Shown: in pieces, positions 1 through 9,168 of the stretch | Layout: each line of letters opens with the position of its first letter | Numbering within the stretch: position 1 is the first letter of the stretch | From: Myxococcaceae bacterium | Lineage (GTDB): Bacteria > Myxococcota > Myxococcia > Myxococcales > Myxococcaceae | DNA: 64,000 bases | Direction of reading: 5' to 3' | Assembly (NCBI GenBank): GCA_019686135.1 | Contig: JADGHL010000012.1 | Coordinates: 1-64,000 of the forward strand | Translations under genes and position numbers: made by a program | Notes under the pieces: model-generated | What the model saw: the letters and a program-made list of their open reading frames with translations, nothing else | Database searches by the model: none | Told to the model about the DNA's origin: nothing

Positions 1-933
1 GGACCCTACAGCGGAGGCACCATTGAGAGCTCACCTGGAGTCTTCTCTCCACAGGTTCAGGGGGAAGCACCGCTTGAGACTGCCGCTTTTGTCATCAATT
101 ACCCGGGGGGAGGGGGAGGATTACTGGTCGGGTTTCGTCCCGGCGGAAATTCGGCAACCGACTGCGTGGACATCGCCAATGCAGGCAATGTGAGGACATT
201 GGGCGGCGTTGCCATCGAGGGGTCGAACGTCTATTTCGGTACCGAGGCCACCAACGGATTCGAGGACCAGGTAACAAGCTACGCATTCGTTGACACGCCT
301 GGCTGGACGGTTCGAAGCGGTTGGCCGGTGACGACGGGCGCATACGTCCACGCCCTCGCACTGACCGGGACCGACGTCATCGGAGCCGGAGTTCCCGGTG
401 GCCCGGGTGGTGTCTTTGCAATCCCCTACACAGCAGGGATGCCGTGGACTTCTGGTGGTGGTGGTGTGGAGTCATGGAACCCGTCGGTGGGAGCGGGTGA
501 CGTCGTCTTCATTGGGGACAAAGGGGACAAACTCACCCGAATCGTCGTCGGTGCATCAACCCCCCTCGTTGCCACTACCTCAGGCTCCGTCCATGGCGCG
601 CCGCTGGTCGGCGAAAGTGGCTGGCTCTACACGGCGAGTACGACCGGATTTGTAGAGGCTTGGAGCGCGTCCACACTCGACTTGCGCTGGAGCGTGGACA
701 AGCTCGGCGCTATCGAGGCCTCGCCGAACATCGACTGCACGCGGGACTCCACCGGCGCCGCCCTCAAGGGTCTGCCGGGTGTCCTGTACGTCGGCTCCAA
801 CAGCGGAAAGCTATACGCCTTCGTGGTGGACAGCCGCGGCATCGACACGAGCGCGCCTTGGCCGAAGTACCAGCATGACCCGCGCAACACGGGGAACGCG
901 GACACCGACCTGTCGCAGTTCACCTGCCCGTGA
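1..933 (+). CDS. Beta-propeller (PQQ-like) protein, C-terminal part
   Basis: The reading frame is open from the first base, so the gene begins left of the window and only the last 310 residues are seen. The sequence is rich in Gly, Val, Ser and Thr and repeats short strand-turn units such as GALYVGSN-like and SGWLYTAS stretches (LYVGSNSGKLYAFVVD near the end), which is typical of PQQ/WD40-like beta-propeller outer-surface proteins of myxobacteria. The tail contains KYQHDPRNTGN, a common closing motif of PQQ-like propeller proteins. No catalytic residues are visible. It is convergent with the next gene, 12 bp away. An enzymatic role cannot be excluded because the N-terminus is missing. Confidence 0.75.
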   Translation, partial: GPYSGGTIESSPGVFSPQVQGEAPLETAAFVINYPGGGGGLLVGFRPGGNSATDCVDIANAGNVRTLGGVAIEGSNVYFGTEATNGFEDQVTSYAFVDTPGWTVRSGWPVTTGAYVHALALTGTDVIGAGVPGGPGGVFAIPYTAGMPWTSGGGGVESWNPSVGAGDVVFIGDKGDKLTRIVVGASTPLVATTSGSVHGAPLVGESGWLYTASTTGFVEAWSASTLDLRWSVDKLGAIEASPNIDCTRDSTGAALKGLPGVLYVGSNSGKLYAFVVDSRGIDTSAPWPKYQHDPRNTGNADTDLSQFTCP

Positions 934-945
934 TGGGGGTGCTTC

Positions 946-1773
946 TTACGCCATGGGCGGTGTGGGAACGGGTGTCGCTGCAGCGAGCGCCGCCGCTTTG
1001 AGGATCTCCTCGAACGCCGGCTGATCCGGCCCCACAAAAGGTGGGGCGTCCGGCGCGCTGCCGAGGTTCCGGCACAGCGTGCTGGTCATCGCCCGCGCCG
1101 GCGGAAGGTGCGAGGAGAGGACCCACGCGGGATCGAGCCGGTCGAGCTCCGCCAGCTGCGCGTCGAAACGGTCGCGGTCGATCGAGTGGATCCACGGCGC
1201 GTCCACCGCGGCCCACAGCCTCTGGCTCCCGGCGAGGCGCTCCTCCGAAAGCTCGTTCGCCAACATCACCGGCGCCTGCTGTGGGCCGCCGAAGCAGTCG
1301 GCGGAGAAGAGCGCGTCCAGCCGGCTGTCGTAGACCATCGTCGTCTCCGGCGAGTCGAACACCGGCGGCGCCATCGCCACCAGCGTACGGTCGCCGAGAT
1401 CGATCTGCGCGCCGGGGTTCAACAGGTGGATGCGATCCGGCGGCAGCGCCCGCAACCCGAGCTGGAGCTTCGCCACGGCGATGAAGGTGGTGATCACCTT
1501 GGCCCGCGGGGCCAGCTCCAGCAGCGGCAACAGCGCGCCGATGTGATCCGGATCGGTGTGGGTCAGGTAGATGAGCTCCAGCTCCGCGGGATCGATCACC
1601 GCCTCGACCTCGCGCACGAAGGCCTCTCCCTCGGTGAGCACGCCCGTGTCAACGAGGTACGGCCGCTCCGCATTCACCAGGAACGCGTTCGCCGGCAGAA
1701 GCCCAATCGTCGGGACCGGAATCCACGACGTGAGCACGTAAAGGCCGTCATCCAATTCGTAAGCGCGTTCCAT
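946..1773 (-). CDS. Metallo-beta-lactamase-fold (flavodiiron/ODP-like) protein
   Basis: This 275-residue protein has the metal-binding motif HTDPDH of the MBL fold near residue 92, the second-sphere Asp in LFSADCFGG and a late His in VLSSHLPP, the arrangement of oxygen-binding di-iron (ODP) domains of flavodiiron proteins. No flavodoxin domain follows. Where flavodiiron proteins usually have a His (PMxHxP-like), this one reads PPVFDSPET, so that ligand looks replaced by Asp. It lies 70 bp behind two sensor kinase genes on the same strand and may belong to their transcript. ODP domains are known both as reductases and as O2/NO sensors coupled to signalling; a sensor role here is inference. Confidence 0.72.
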   Translation of the reverse strand: MERAYELDDGLYVLTSWIPVPTIGLLPANAFLVNAERPYLVDTGVLTEGEAFVREVEAVIDPAELELIYLTHTDPDHIGALLPLLELAPRAKVITTFIAVAKLQLGLRALPPDRIHLLNPGAQIDLGDRTLVAMAPPVFDSPETTMVYDSRLDALFSADCFGGPQQAPVMLANELSEERLAGSQRLWAAVDAPWIHSIDRDRFDAQLAELDRLDPAWVLSSHLPPARAMTSTLCRNLGSAPDAPPFVGPDQPAFEEILKAAALAAATPVPTPPMA

Positions 1774-1843
1774 GATCCCCCCGGCGGAATGTCCTCACCT
1801 TCACCGTGGGGATGGCGCGCTCGCATCGCCAGCCGGGCGCAGC

Positions 1844-3802
1844 TCATCCGGCGTCGTTCTTCCGACGGCTGGAGCCACCCGCCTGAGCGGGCAACCGGAT
1901 GGTGAAGGTAGTGCCTCGGCCGACTTCGCTCTCCACGGTGATCTCCCCGCCGTGGTTCTCGACGATCCCCTGGACGATCGACAGCCCCAGGCCGGTGCCC
2001 TTCCCGTCCGGCTTGGTGGTGAAGAACGGCTCGAATATCCGGCCGAGGTGCTCGGGCTTGATCCCGTGCCCGGTGTCCGAGACGCGGATGATGACCTCGT
2101 CGCCTTCGGTGGTCGTCACCAGCCGCACCTTCCCGCCCGGCGTCATCGCGTGGCAGGCGTTGGTGATGAGGTTCACGAACACCTGCACCATGTTGCCCTT
2201 CACCGCCGGAATCCGCGGGAGCGACCCGTAGCTCCGCTCCACGGTGATGCCGTGCTGTGAGAGCACGTGGTCGCAGAAACTCACGGCGGTGTCGAGCAGC
2301 TGGTGGAGGTCGACCATCTCCGCGCGGTCCTGCGCGGGACGCGCGTAGCTCACCAGGTCGCGGGTGAACTTCAGGATCCGCTCGGCGCTGGCGAGGATCT
2401 TCTTCAGCTTGTCCTGATCGCCCGCGTCCGCGGCGGGGTTGCCGGTGAGCCGCGCCAGCATCGCGTGCGCGTAGGTGGCCACCGCGGTCATCGGGTTGTT
2501 GATCTCGTGCACCACGGATGCGGCCAGCTGCCCGAGCGTGGCCAGCTTCTCGGCGTGGATGACCCGTCGCTCGAGATCCCGCACCACGGTGAGGTCCTGG
2601 CCGATGGCGATGACCCCTTCCACCTCGCCTTCGGCGGTCATCACCGACGAGGTGGCGAAGGACACCCGCACCTCCTTGCCGCCGGGCCCCAGGATGCGCG
2701 TCTCGAAGTTGCTCACCGACTCGCCCTTGAGCGACGTGGCGATCACCCGCATCACCCGCATCCGTTCGCTTTCGGGGACCAGGTCCAATAGCTCGCGCCC
2801 CAGCACCTCGCTGCGCGAGTAGCCGGTGAGCTTCGCCAGCAGCTTGTTGAACACCACGATCCGCCCTTCGCGGTTGGCCACGAGGATGAGCGCGTTGGCG
2901 TGCTCCAGCAGCTCCTCGAGGTACTTGCGGACGAAGGTCAGCTCGTCGATCAGCTTGGCGTTCCGGATCGCCACCGCCACCTGGTTCACGAGCTGGTGCA
3001 ACAGCCGCTCGTCCACCACCAGGTCCGCGTCGAGCCCCTCGGGGTACTCGACGTTGATCATCCCGAACAGCTGCCCGGACGCGACCAACGGCGCGGAGAT
3101 CCCCCGCACGGTGTTCTCGAACAGAAGCGGCGCCTGCCCGTCGATGAGCTTGACGCGCTTCTCGTCGATCGCCGCGGCGTCGAGGTGGATCTTCTTTAGC
3201 GCGCTGCGCTTGAGCACCATCACCTCGCGGTCGCCATCCCGGAGGCGGCCCTCCGCGTACAGCGAGGTCAAGCCGCGGGTGCGGTGATCGGCGATCCGGA
3301 TGCAGAAGTGGCGCTGCGGGAACAGGCGCTTCACCGCGTCGGCCACCACCGCCACGAGCTCCTCTTCGCTGGTGGCGCCGGCGACCTGCCGCCCCAGCTC
3401 CAGAAGGAGCTGCTCGTGGCGCTCCTGGTACGCCTGCGCCGCGCGCAGCGCTTCGATCGCCGAGTCGGGGATCTCCCGCGCCAGCACGGCGATGGTCTCG
3501 CCCCGCCGAGACAGCGTGAGCGTGAGCGGCTGGCCGTTGGCGAGCTCCACCGCGACCTCCGCGGCCCCACCGTCCGGCGGCGGCTCGTCCACCGCGCCCT
3601 TCAACAATTCGCCCAGCGGCCTGCCCTGCAGCGCCCGGTCTCCCACCAGCGCGCTGAATGCGGGGTTCGCCACCACCAGCCGCAGCTGCGCGTCGCACAC
3701 CGCCGCCGGGTTCTTCAACGTATCGAAGAAGGCCTGGAACGGAGGAGATGCGAAGGACGCCTGGGAGCGGCCGCCGGCCGGCCGTTCGGGCTCAGTCTTC
3801 AT
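1844..3802 (-). CDS. Sensor histidine kinase (PAS-GAF-PAS-HisKA-HATPase)
   Basis: A 652-residue cytoplasmic-looking kinase with no membrane segment. In order: PAS (about 20-105), GAF (130-285), a second PAS (295-405), HisKA with the H-box His near residue 432 in VVHEINNP, and a complete HATPase domain: N-box NLITNACHAM, G1 DTGHGI, F-box FEPFFTTK, G2 GTGLGL. The ATG at 3802 was chosen over one 13 codons upstream because it overlaps the end of the preceding kinase gene by 11 bp, suggesting translational coupling. No response regulator is adjacent. It may supply ATP-dependent kinase activity missing from the upstream partner. Confidence 0.88.
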   Translation of the reverse strand: MKTEPERPAGGRSQASFASPPFQAFFDTLKNPAAVCDAQLRLVVANPAFSALVGDRALQGRPLGELLKGAVDEPPPDGGAAEVAVELANGQPLTLTLSRRGETIAVLAREIPDSAIEALRAAQAYQERHEQLLLELGRQVAGATSEEELVAVVADAVKRLFPQRHFCIRIADHRTRGLTSLYAEGRLRDGDREVMVLKRSALKKIHLDAAAIDEKRVKLIDGQAPLLFENTVRGISAPLVASGQLFGMINVEYPEGLDADLVVDERLLHQLVNQVAVAIRNAKLIDELTFVRKYLEELLEHANALILVANREGRIVVFNKLLAKLTGYSRSEVLGRELLDLVPESERMRVMRVIATSLKGESVSNFETRILGPGGKEVRVSFATSSVMTAEGEVEGVIAIGQDLTVVRDLERRVIHAEKLATLGQLAASVVHEINNPMTAVATYAHAMLARLTGNPAADAGDQDKLKKILASAERILKFTRDLVSYARPAQDRAEMVDLHQLLDTAVSFCDHVLSQHGITVERSYGSLPRIPAVKGNMVQVFVNLITNACHAMTPGGKVRLVTTTEGDEVIIRVSDTGHGIKPEHLGRIFEPFFTTKPDGKGTGLGLSIVQGIVENHGGEITVESEVGRGTTFTIRLPAQAGGSSRRKNDAG

Positions 3803-5786
3803 GCGAGGACGCCTTGTCGAGGTCGAGAATCCTGGCAGCACCGATGTACGACTTCGTCTCGTAGCGGGTGATCTTTCCGATCTTCCGGACGATCTCCGCC
3901 ATCCGCTCCGCCTCGCGGTAGATGATGTCCACCGGCCGCCAGGCGAAGTCCCCCTCTTTGAGGCGCCGCTTCAGAAGCTCGGCGTAGCCCATCACCGAGG
4001 TGAGCGGCTGATTCAACTCGTGCGCCGCGGTCCCCGCCAGCGCCACGATCACCGCGTTCTTCTCCGAGGCCTCGAGCCGCTCCTCCGCGGTGGAGAGCTT
4101 GGCCTCTAGCTCCATCCGGTCGCGCAGGTCGGTGAAGATGCCCACCGTCGCCACCTCGCGGTGGCCCTCGTAGACGATGGACGCGGTCATGTTCACCGGC
4201 ACACGCTCGCCGTTCTTGTTGATGACCTCCTGCCGGGTGATGGAGAGCTGCCCGCGCGGATCCGCGCGCAGCTTTCTCATCACCTCCCGCGCCACCCCGG
4301 GCGGATACAGATCGCGGACGTTGAGCTTCTCCTTCGCCTCCTCCGCGGTGTAGCCGCAGATCGCCTCCGCGCCCTTGTTGAAGACGATGATCCGCCCCTT
4401 GAGGTCGGCGGCGATGATCGCGTCCACCGAGGAGTCGATGACCCGCTCGAGGAAGTCCTTCGTCTGCCGCAGCTCCTCGGCCAGCTCGCGCTGCTGGGTG
4501 ACGTCGCGGAAGGAGAGGATGGTGGCACCGGCGCCCTCCCGCATCGGCGCGCCGGAGACGCTCAGGATGAGCCGCCGCCCGGCCAAGGTCCGCACCGGAA
4601 GCTCCACCGAGTGCATCACCTCGCCGTGGGACACCTTGAGCAACAGCTCCATCAGATGCCCGTCGTCCACCGGGTTGGTGAGCGCGTTGATGTGGCGGCC
4701 GCGCGCCTCCTGCGGTTGCACGTCCAACAACTGCGCGCCGGCGGGGTTGAGCGACAGCACGCAGGACTTCTCGTCGAGGATGGCGATCCCCTCGGAGATG
4801 TGGGCGAAGTAGCCCTCGTACCGAGCCAGGTCCGCCGCGCGCTCCTCCGCGAGGATGCGCGCGTGCTTCTCGCGCTTGGTGAGCCCGCGCTCGGTCTCCA
4901 GCAGCTGCACGTTCCGCAGCGCCACCGCGGTGGCGTGGCCCACGGTGGACAGAAAGTCCACCTCCCGCCGGGTGAACGCCTTGCGCCGCGCGCTGCTGCG
5001 TACGAGGAGCACCCCCAGCAGCTTGCCCTGCACGCTCAGCGGCACCGCGGCGATGGCGTGGATGTTCTTCGACGAGACGTGCTCCTTCACGTCCTCCAGC
5101 AAAGGATGCGACGGCGCGTCCTCCACGATCACCGGTTGGCCGGTGCGGACCACCTCGCGGATCTCCGGGTAGCGGGACAGGTCGATCCGCAGGTCCTTCA
5201 CCGACGCGTCGTCGGAGGCGGCGATGATGAAGCCGTGCTCCTGCCGTTCGTCGAGCGCCACCAGCGCCGCGCGCTCGATGTCCATCTGTTCCGCGAGCCG
5301 GCGGGTGACGTCGTGGAGCAGCCGGACGACATCCAGCGACGCGGCGAAGTCCGCGGTGATCTGCAGCAGGTTGGAGAGCTCCTTCTCGCGCTGCCGCACC
5401 TCCTCGCGCGCGGTGTGGCGGCGCAGCGCCTTGCAGATCCGCGCCGGCAGCTCCTGCTCCAAGTTCGCCGGCGTGATGAACTCGGGGAGATCCAGCCGCT
5501 CCACCTCCTCCCGCGTGGGCGACGCCAGCACCGCGAGGGTGGCGATGCTCCCGTGCGGCCCGAGCTGTTCCCGGAGCCGCCCGAGCGCGCTCTCTCCCTC
5601 CGGGTGGGTGAGGTCGACGACCGCCAGCGCGGCCTCCTCGAACGAGCTGGCGAAGGTGACACCGGCGCGCTCGAGCGCGGCGCGAAGCCGCGGGCTGCTC
5701 CCTTCCGAGGGAAGGACGAGGACCGGAAGCTGTGCGGTCAGCGTGGACAAGGTGGGGTGGAGCGACAGCTTAGAGCGATCGGTCAC
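3792..5786 (-). CDS. Receiver-like/GAF/PAS/PAS/HisKA protein lacking an ATPase domain
   Basis: The 664-residue product starts with a degenerate receiver-like domain (about 14-125; Asp in VVDLTHPEG but no N-terminal acidic pair), then GAF (150-290), two PAS domains (325-440 and 450-570) and a HisKA dimerisation helix with H-box AAHELNQP (His 589). It ends about 75 residues later, so there is no N-box, G1, F or G2 box. The stop codon is real and the next kinase gene begins inside it, so this is not an obvious frameshift. The GTG start at 5786 is a choice: the frame stays open far upstream but that part is antisense to the aminotransferase gene. Phosphorylation in trans by the downstream kinase is inference. 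Confidence 0.78.
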   Translation of the reverse strand: MTDRSKLSLHPTLSTLTAQLPVLVLPSEGSSPRLRAALERAGVTFASSFEEAALAVVDLTHPEGESALGRLREQLGPHGSIATLAVLASPTREEVERLDLPEFITPANLEQELPARICKALRRHTAREEVRQREKELSNLLQITADFAASLDVVRLLHDVTRRLAEQMDIERAALVALDERQEHGFIIAASDDASVKDLRIDLSRYPEIREVVRTGQPVIVEDAPSHPLLEDVKEHVSSKNIHAIAAVPLSVQGKLLGVLLVRSSARRKAFTRREVDFLSTVGHATAVALRNVQLLETERGLTKREKHARILAEERAADLARYEGYFAHISEGIAILDEKSCVLSLNPAGAQLLDVQPQEARGRHINALTNPVDDGHLMELLLKVSHGEVMHSVELPVRTLAGRRLILSVSGAPMREGAGATILSFRDVTQQRELAEELRQTKDFLERVIDSSVDAIIAADLKGRIIVFNKGAEAICGYTAEEAKEKLNVRDLYPPGVAREVMRKLRADPRGQLSITRQEVINKNGERVPVNMTASIVYEGHREVATVGIFTDLRDRMELEAKLSTAEERLEASEKNAVIVALAGTAAHELNQPLTSVMGYAELLKRRLKEGDFAWRPVDIIYREAERMAEIVRKIGKITRYETKSYIGAARILDLDKASSHED

Positions 5787-5864
5787 TCCACCGGAAGGCG
5801 CGTGCCGGGCTGGGCAGCCGCTGCGAGGATCATTAGGTTCACCCACCTTCGAACAGGAGCCCCC

Positions 5865-7028
5865 GTGAACGAACGCGAGCTGTTGATGATCCCCGGCCCG
5901 GTGGCCTTCGACCCCGCCGTCCTTCGTGCGCTCTCCGCGCCTTCGCGCAGCCACGTCAGCCCCGAATTCATCGCCACTTTCGGAAACGTGCTCCGCCAGC
6001 TTCGGCAGGTGTGCCTCGCGCCCAGCGCCCAGCCGTTCGTGGTGGCCGGCAGCGGCACGCTGGCGATGGAGATGGCGGTGGCCAACCTCGTCGAACCGGG
6101 CCAGCACGCGCTGGTGGTGAACACCGGCTACTTCAGCGACCGGATGGGGATGCTGCTGGAGCGCCACGGCGCCCAGGTGACGCACCTCCGCGCGCCGGTG
6201 GGAGACGCCCCCACGGCCGAACAGCTCCGCGCGGCCCTGACGGAGCGCCCGTACGCGGTGGTGACCCTCACCCACGTGGACACCTCCACCGGCGTGCGCG
6301 CGCCGGTGAAAGCGCTGCTCGAGGCGCTGCGCGGGACCGGGGTGCTGTCGATCGTCGACGGCGTGTGCGCGACGGCGGGCGAGGAGTTCCGCCAGGACGA
6401 CTGGGGCGCGGACGTCTACCTCACCGCCAGCCAGAAGGCGGTCGGCGTGCCGCCGGGCCTCGCGCTGCTCACCGTGAGCCCGCGCGCGATCGAGGCGTGG
6501 CGCCAGCGGAAGACCCCGGTGCGCTCGCTCTACGCCGACTTCGGCGAGTGGCTGCCGATCCACGAGGCCTACGCGGCCGGCAGGCCGGCGTACTTCGCCA
6601 CGCCGGCGGTGAACCTCGTCTGCGCGCTGGAGGTGAGCCTGGGGCAGATCCTCGCCGAAGGGATGGAGCGGAGGTTCGCGCGTCACCGCGAGATGGCCCG
6701 CGCCTTCCGCGCCGCGTGGGCGGCGATGGGCCTCGAGCTCGTGCCCCGCTCCGAGGAACTGGCCGCGAACACGTTGAGCGCGCTGCGTCTGCCCGAAGGC
6801 GTGGACGGCGCGCTGCTCGGGCGGATCCGCGACGAGGGCGTGGTGGTCGCGGGCGGCCTGCACCCCGAGCTGAAGGCGCGCTCGTTCCGGGTGGGCCACA
6901 TGAACGCCATCACCCCCGCGGATGTGCTGGCCACGGTCGGCGCGGTGGAGCGCGCGCTGGTGCGCTGCGGGATGAAGCTGGAGCCCGGCGTGGGCGTGGC
7001 GGCCGCACAGAGGGCGCTGTTGTCGTGA
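5865..7028 (+). CDS. Class V aminotransferase (alanine-glyoxylate/serine-pyruvate type)
   Basis: A 387-residue fold type I PLP enzyme. The start MIPGP..FDPAVLRALS, the VAGSGTLAMEMAVANL cofactor loop, the Asp of SIVDGVCA and the Schiff-base lysine (K191 in ASQKAVGVPPG) match the alanine-glyoxylate/serine-pyruvate aminotransferase family. The expected reaction is amino transfer between alanine or serine and glyoxylate or pyruvate. The GTG at 5865 follows an AGGAG box by about 5 nt; the frame is open upstream only as antisense of the kinase gene. The 3' end overlaps the next gene by 4 bp (GTGA). Exact substrate is not decidable from sequence alone. Confidence 0.9.
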   Translation: MNERELLMIPGPVAFDPAVLRALSAPSRSHVSPEFIATFGNVLRQLRQVCLAPSAQPFVVAGSGTLAMEMAVANLVEPGQHALVVNTGYFSDRMGMLLERHGAQVTHLRAPVGDAPTAEQLRAALTERPYAVVTLTHVDTSTGVRAPVKALLEALRGTGVLSIVDGVCATAGEEFRQDDWGADVYLTASQKAVGVPPGLALLTVSPRAIEAWRQRKTPVRSLYADFGEWLPIHEAYAAGRPAYFATPAVNLVCALEVSLGQILAEGMERRFARHREMARAFRAAWAAMGLELVPRSEELAANTLSALRLPEGVDGALLGRIRDEGVVVAGGLHPELKARSFRVGHMNAITPADVLATVGAVERALVRCGMKLEPGVGVAAAQRALLS

Positions 7029-7357
7029 CCTCGAAATTCGAACGCGCACGCCTCGCGGATCTGCGCAAGCAGCTCAGGGACGATCTCGAGCTGTACCTGA
7101 TGCTCCAGCAGGCGCAGGACGGCGACGTGGAGGCGCTGCCGGAGCTGATCCGGATCGCTCACGCGGCGCTTCAGGAGAGCGCCCGCGCCTACCGCGAAGC
7201 CGGCGGCGCGCTCATCGCCCCACCGCCCGAACCACCGCCGACCACCGCCTCCTTCGCGCTGCGCACCGCCCGGCTGAAGGCGCGCGCCGAACCCTCCGGC
7301 GAGGAGATGCGCACCGAAGATCTGATGAAGCTCTTCGACGACGACGAGCCCAAGTAG
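7025..7357 (+). CDS. Small hypothetical protein coupled to the aminotransferase
   Basis: A 110-residue protein whose GTG start overlaps the aminotransferase stop (GTGA), a sign of translational coupling. The N-terminal half is a charged helix (ARLADLRKQLRDDLELYLML, then a second helix with EALPELIRIAHAAL); the C-terminal half is Pro/Ala rich and ends in the acidic tail LMKLFDDDEPK. No signal peptide, membrane segment or known motif. It could be a small accessory or regulatory protein; function unknown. Confidence 0.7.
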   Translation: MTSKFERARLADLRKQLRDDLELYLMLQQAQDGDVEALPELIRIAHAALQESARAYREAGGALIAPPPEPPPTTASFALRTARLKARAEPSGEEMRTEDLMKLFDDDEPK

Positions 7358-7382
7358 CCGAGCACCCGCCGTAGACATGCGA

Positions 7383-7410
7383 ACGCCCCGGGCGAAGGTG
7401 CCCGAGGCGT
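7383..7410. terminator. Hairpin between convergent genes
   Basis: ACGCC-C-CGGGC, loop GAAGGT, GCCCG-A-GGCGT forms a 10-bp GC stem with one C/A mismatch. It lies between the ends of two convergent genes (stops at 7357 and 7456) and can fold on either strand. There is no T-tract, so this is a probable bidirectional terminator rather than a textbook intrinsic one. Confidence 0.55.
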
Positions 7411-7455
7411 CCGTCGTGCTCGCGCGCCACCCACGCGCGGCATCAGCTTTTCGCG

Positions 7456-7872
7456 CTACCAGCGGGCCGTGGCCTGCCAGTACGGACCATTCACCGTCAC
7501 CTGCCCGGTGGGGTATGCCCGCGAGGGGACCGGATCCGGGACGAACACCCACTCCTCCCTGTTCTCGTAGTGCCCGTCGACCCAGCGCTTCATGTAGTGC
7601 GCGGGCGTGCAGGAGGTCACCGTGCGGCGGCCATGCCGGCCCTTGTGGCGGGTGACGCAGCGCTCGGGGACGTAGTCCTGAACCCAGCGGCCATCGACCC
7701 AGGTCTGTACCGTGCGGACCTCGTAGTGGCCCCCCGGGCGCGCCGCCGGCATCGGGCCGTGGGTGCAGCTCGCGGAGTGGTGGTGGACGCCCCAGTCGTG
7801 CGCGAAAGCGGCGGCGGGGACGAACATCGCGGCGGCCATCGCGACTCCGAGAATCTTCCGTTTCAGGTCCAT
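7456..7872 (-). CDS. Secreted hypothetical protein
   Basis: A 138-residue protein with a clear Sec signal peptide (KRKILGVAMAAAMFVPAAAFA, cleaved before HDWGVHH). The mature part holds two related segments built around WVDGRWVQDYVPERC and RWVDGHYENREEWVFVP, the W-V-x-G-x-[WY] pattern seen in small exported proteins of Gram-negative bacteria. Two Cys follow each other at similar spacing (SCTHG, ERCVT, TSCTP). The start is fixed by an AAGGAG box 8 to 9 nt before ATG. Function unknown; periplasmic location is likely. Confidence 0.75.
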   Translation of the reverse strand: MDLKRKILGVAMAAAMFVPAAAFAHDWGVHHHSASCTHGPMPAARPGGHYEVRTVQTWVDGRWVQDYVPERCVTRHKGRHGRRTVTSCTPAHYMKRWVDGHYENREEWVFVPDPVPSRAYPTGQVTVNGPYWQATARW

Positions 7873-7974
7873 CTGTCGGGCTCCTTGTTGCTGTTGCCGG
7901 AGCAGACGGACCGGTTCCCGTTCTATTCATCCACCGCCACGGGACGGTGAGCCCAGGGCAGGCAGCCAGACGGG

Positions 7975-9150
7975 CTAGTGCGGCTGGACCTCGAGGCAGC
8001 TCAGCCCGTCGCTGGGCGCGCAGTTGGAGCCGATCCAGCAGCCGCCCACGCCGTTGAACTCGACGCAGCGGATGGAGTGGCAGTCGTCGGAGGTGATGCA
8101 GGGCTTGCGTGAGATGGAGCACTCGCCGGCGCTGCAGCTCTCCTGACCGCAGTCGGCGTCGGTGAGGCAGGTGCAGTAGCCCACTGGATCGCCTTCGTCG
8201 AGCGCGCAGCGCCCCATGCAGAAGCCGGTCTGCTGTCCGGCCTGCTTCGCGCAGACGCCGCCCAAGGGGCAGTCACTGTCTTCGGCGCAGGGCATGTTGG
8301 GGTTGGGGTTGCACGCCGGCGCGGCCGCGGAGCACTGCTGCGTCCCGGGCAACCCCACCACGATCACATCCTGACACGCATAGCCGCGCGGGCAGGTCTG
8401 GCCCTCCGAGCAGTCCGCGCCGCAGTACGAATTGCCGGGGTGCTGGGTGTCGACGAGGCAGTAGTTCGGCCCCTTCCCGCACACCTGGACGCCGCCGCCG
8501 AAGGAGCAGTTGTCGCAGTACGGCCGGCGCTCGGGGTCGTAGTCGCTGTAGCAGGTGTTCTGCGTGACGCCTGCGTCCGGCGGGATGCCGCAGGTCTCGC
8601 CGTACTTGCAGAACGTGTCGTTGGAGCAGAATTGCGGATCGCACACGCCGATCTCGCAGGCCTGGATCTCCTCCTGCGTGGTGCCGGTGCACGCGCACGG
8701 CTCATCGCCGCAGCGGCAGGAGATGCCCGGGCAGTCGCCATCGCGCCGGCAGCCTTCCACGCACTGGCGCCGCGCGGTGTCGCACACCTGGCCCTGCGGG
8801 CAGTGCAGGTCCATCGTGCACTGGCCTTTGGCGATGCACGAACCGGTGCCGGTGTCGCAGAACAGATCCGCACCCAGGCAGTCCGAGTTCTTCTCGCAAC
8901 CGGACTTGTCCTGGCAGTAGCCCGCGGAGTTGCAGAACTCGCGCGGCGTGCAGCCGTCGTTGGTGCGGCAGTAGCAGATGCCCGTCTGTGTGTCGCAGCG
9001 GAACCCCGAGGCGGGCTCGCCGCAGTCGGAGTCCTGCGAGCACCCCGTGCCCTGGGTCTTCGTCCTGTCCGGACAGCCGGCCAGCGTCGCCACTCCCAGC
9101 GCCACCGCCGCTCCCAACGCAGCACAGCGGGCGATGCGATCGATGCTCAC
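7975..9150 (-). CDS. Cys-rich lipoprotein (last gene of surface operon)
   Basis: A 391-residue lipoprotein: signal peptide with lipobox TLAGC, then more than 45 Cys in repeated C-x6-DCG/CxxGQxCD-like units (NSDCLGADLFCDTG, DLHCPQGQVCD, DADCGQESCSAGEC), resembling Dickkopf/EGF-like extracellular repeats common in myxobacterial surface proteins. A GTG start is used, preceded by GGAG at 7 nt spacing. The gene begins 18 bp after the six-TIG gene, so it is the likely distal member of a five-gene transcript. Disulfide-stabilised adhesion or ligand-binding function is inferred from repeat type only. Confidence 0.82.
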   Translation of the reverse strand: MSIDRIARCAALGAAVALGVATLAGCPDRTKTQGTGCSQDSDCGEPASGFRCDTQTGICYCRTNDGCTPREFCNSAGYCQDKSGCEKNSDCLGADLFCDTGTGSCIAKGQCTMDLHCPQGQVCDTARRQCVEGCRRDGDCPGISCRCGDEPCACTGTTQEEIQACEIGVCDPQFCSNDTFCKYGETCGIPPDAGVTQNTCYSDYDPERRPYCDNCSFGGGVQVCGKGPNYCLVDTQHPGNSYCGADCSEGQTCPRGYACQDVIVVGLPGTQQCSAAAPACNPNPNMPCAEDSDCPLGGVCAKQAGQQTGFCMGRCALDEGDPVGYCTCLTDADCGQESCSAGECSISRKPCITSDDCHSIRCVEFNGVGGCWIGSNCAPSDGLSCLEVQPH

Positions 9151-9168
9151 GAGGGATCTCCGGTCATC

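Noticed and set aside
4161-7028. A 955-codon plus-strand frame through the kinase gene into the aminotransferase
   Set aside because: Only the last 387 codons resemble a protein family; the rest is antisense of the kinase, a GC-rich artefact.
3792-7049. A 1085-codon minus-strand frame joining antisense of the aminotransferase to the kinase gene
   Set aside because: The first ~420 residues are Arg/His-rich antisense of a real gene; the kinase begins at GTG 5786.
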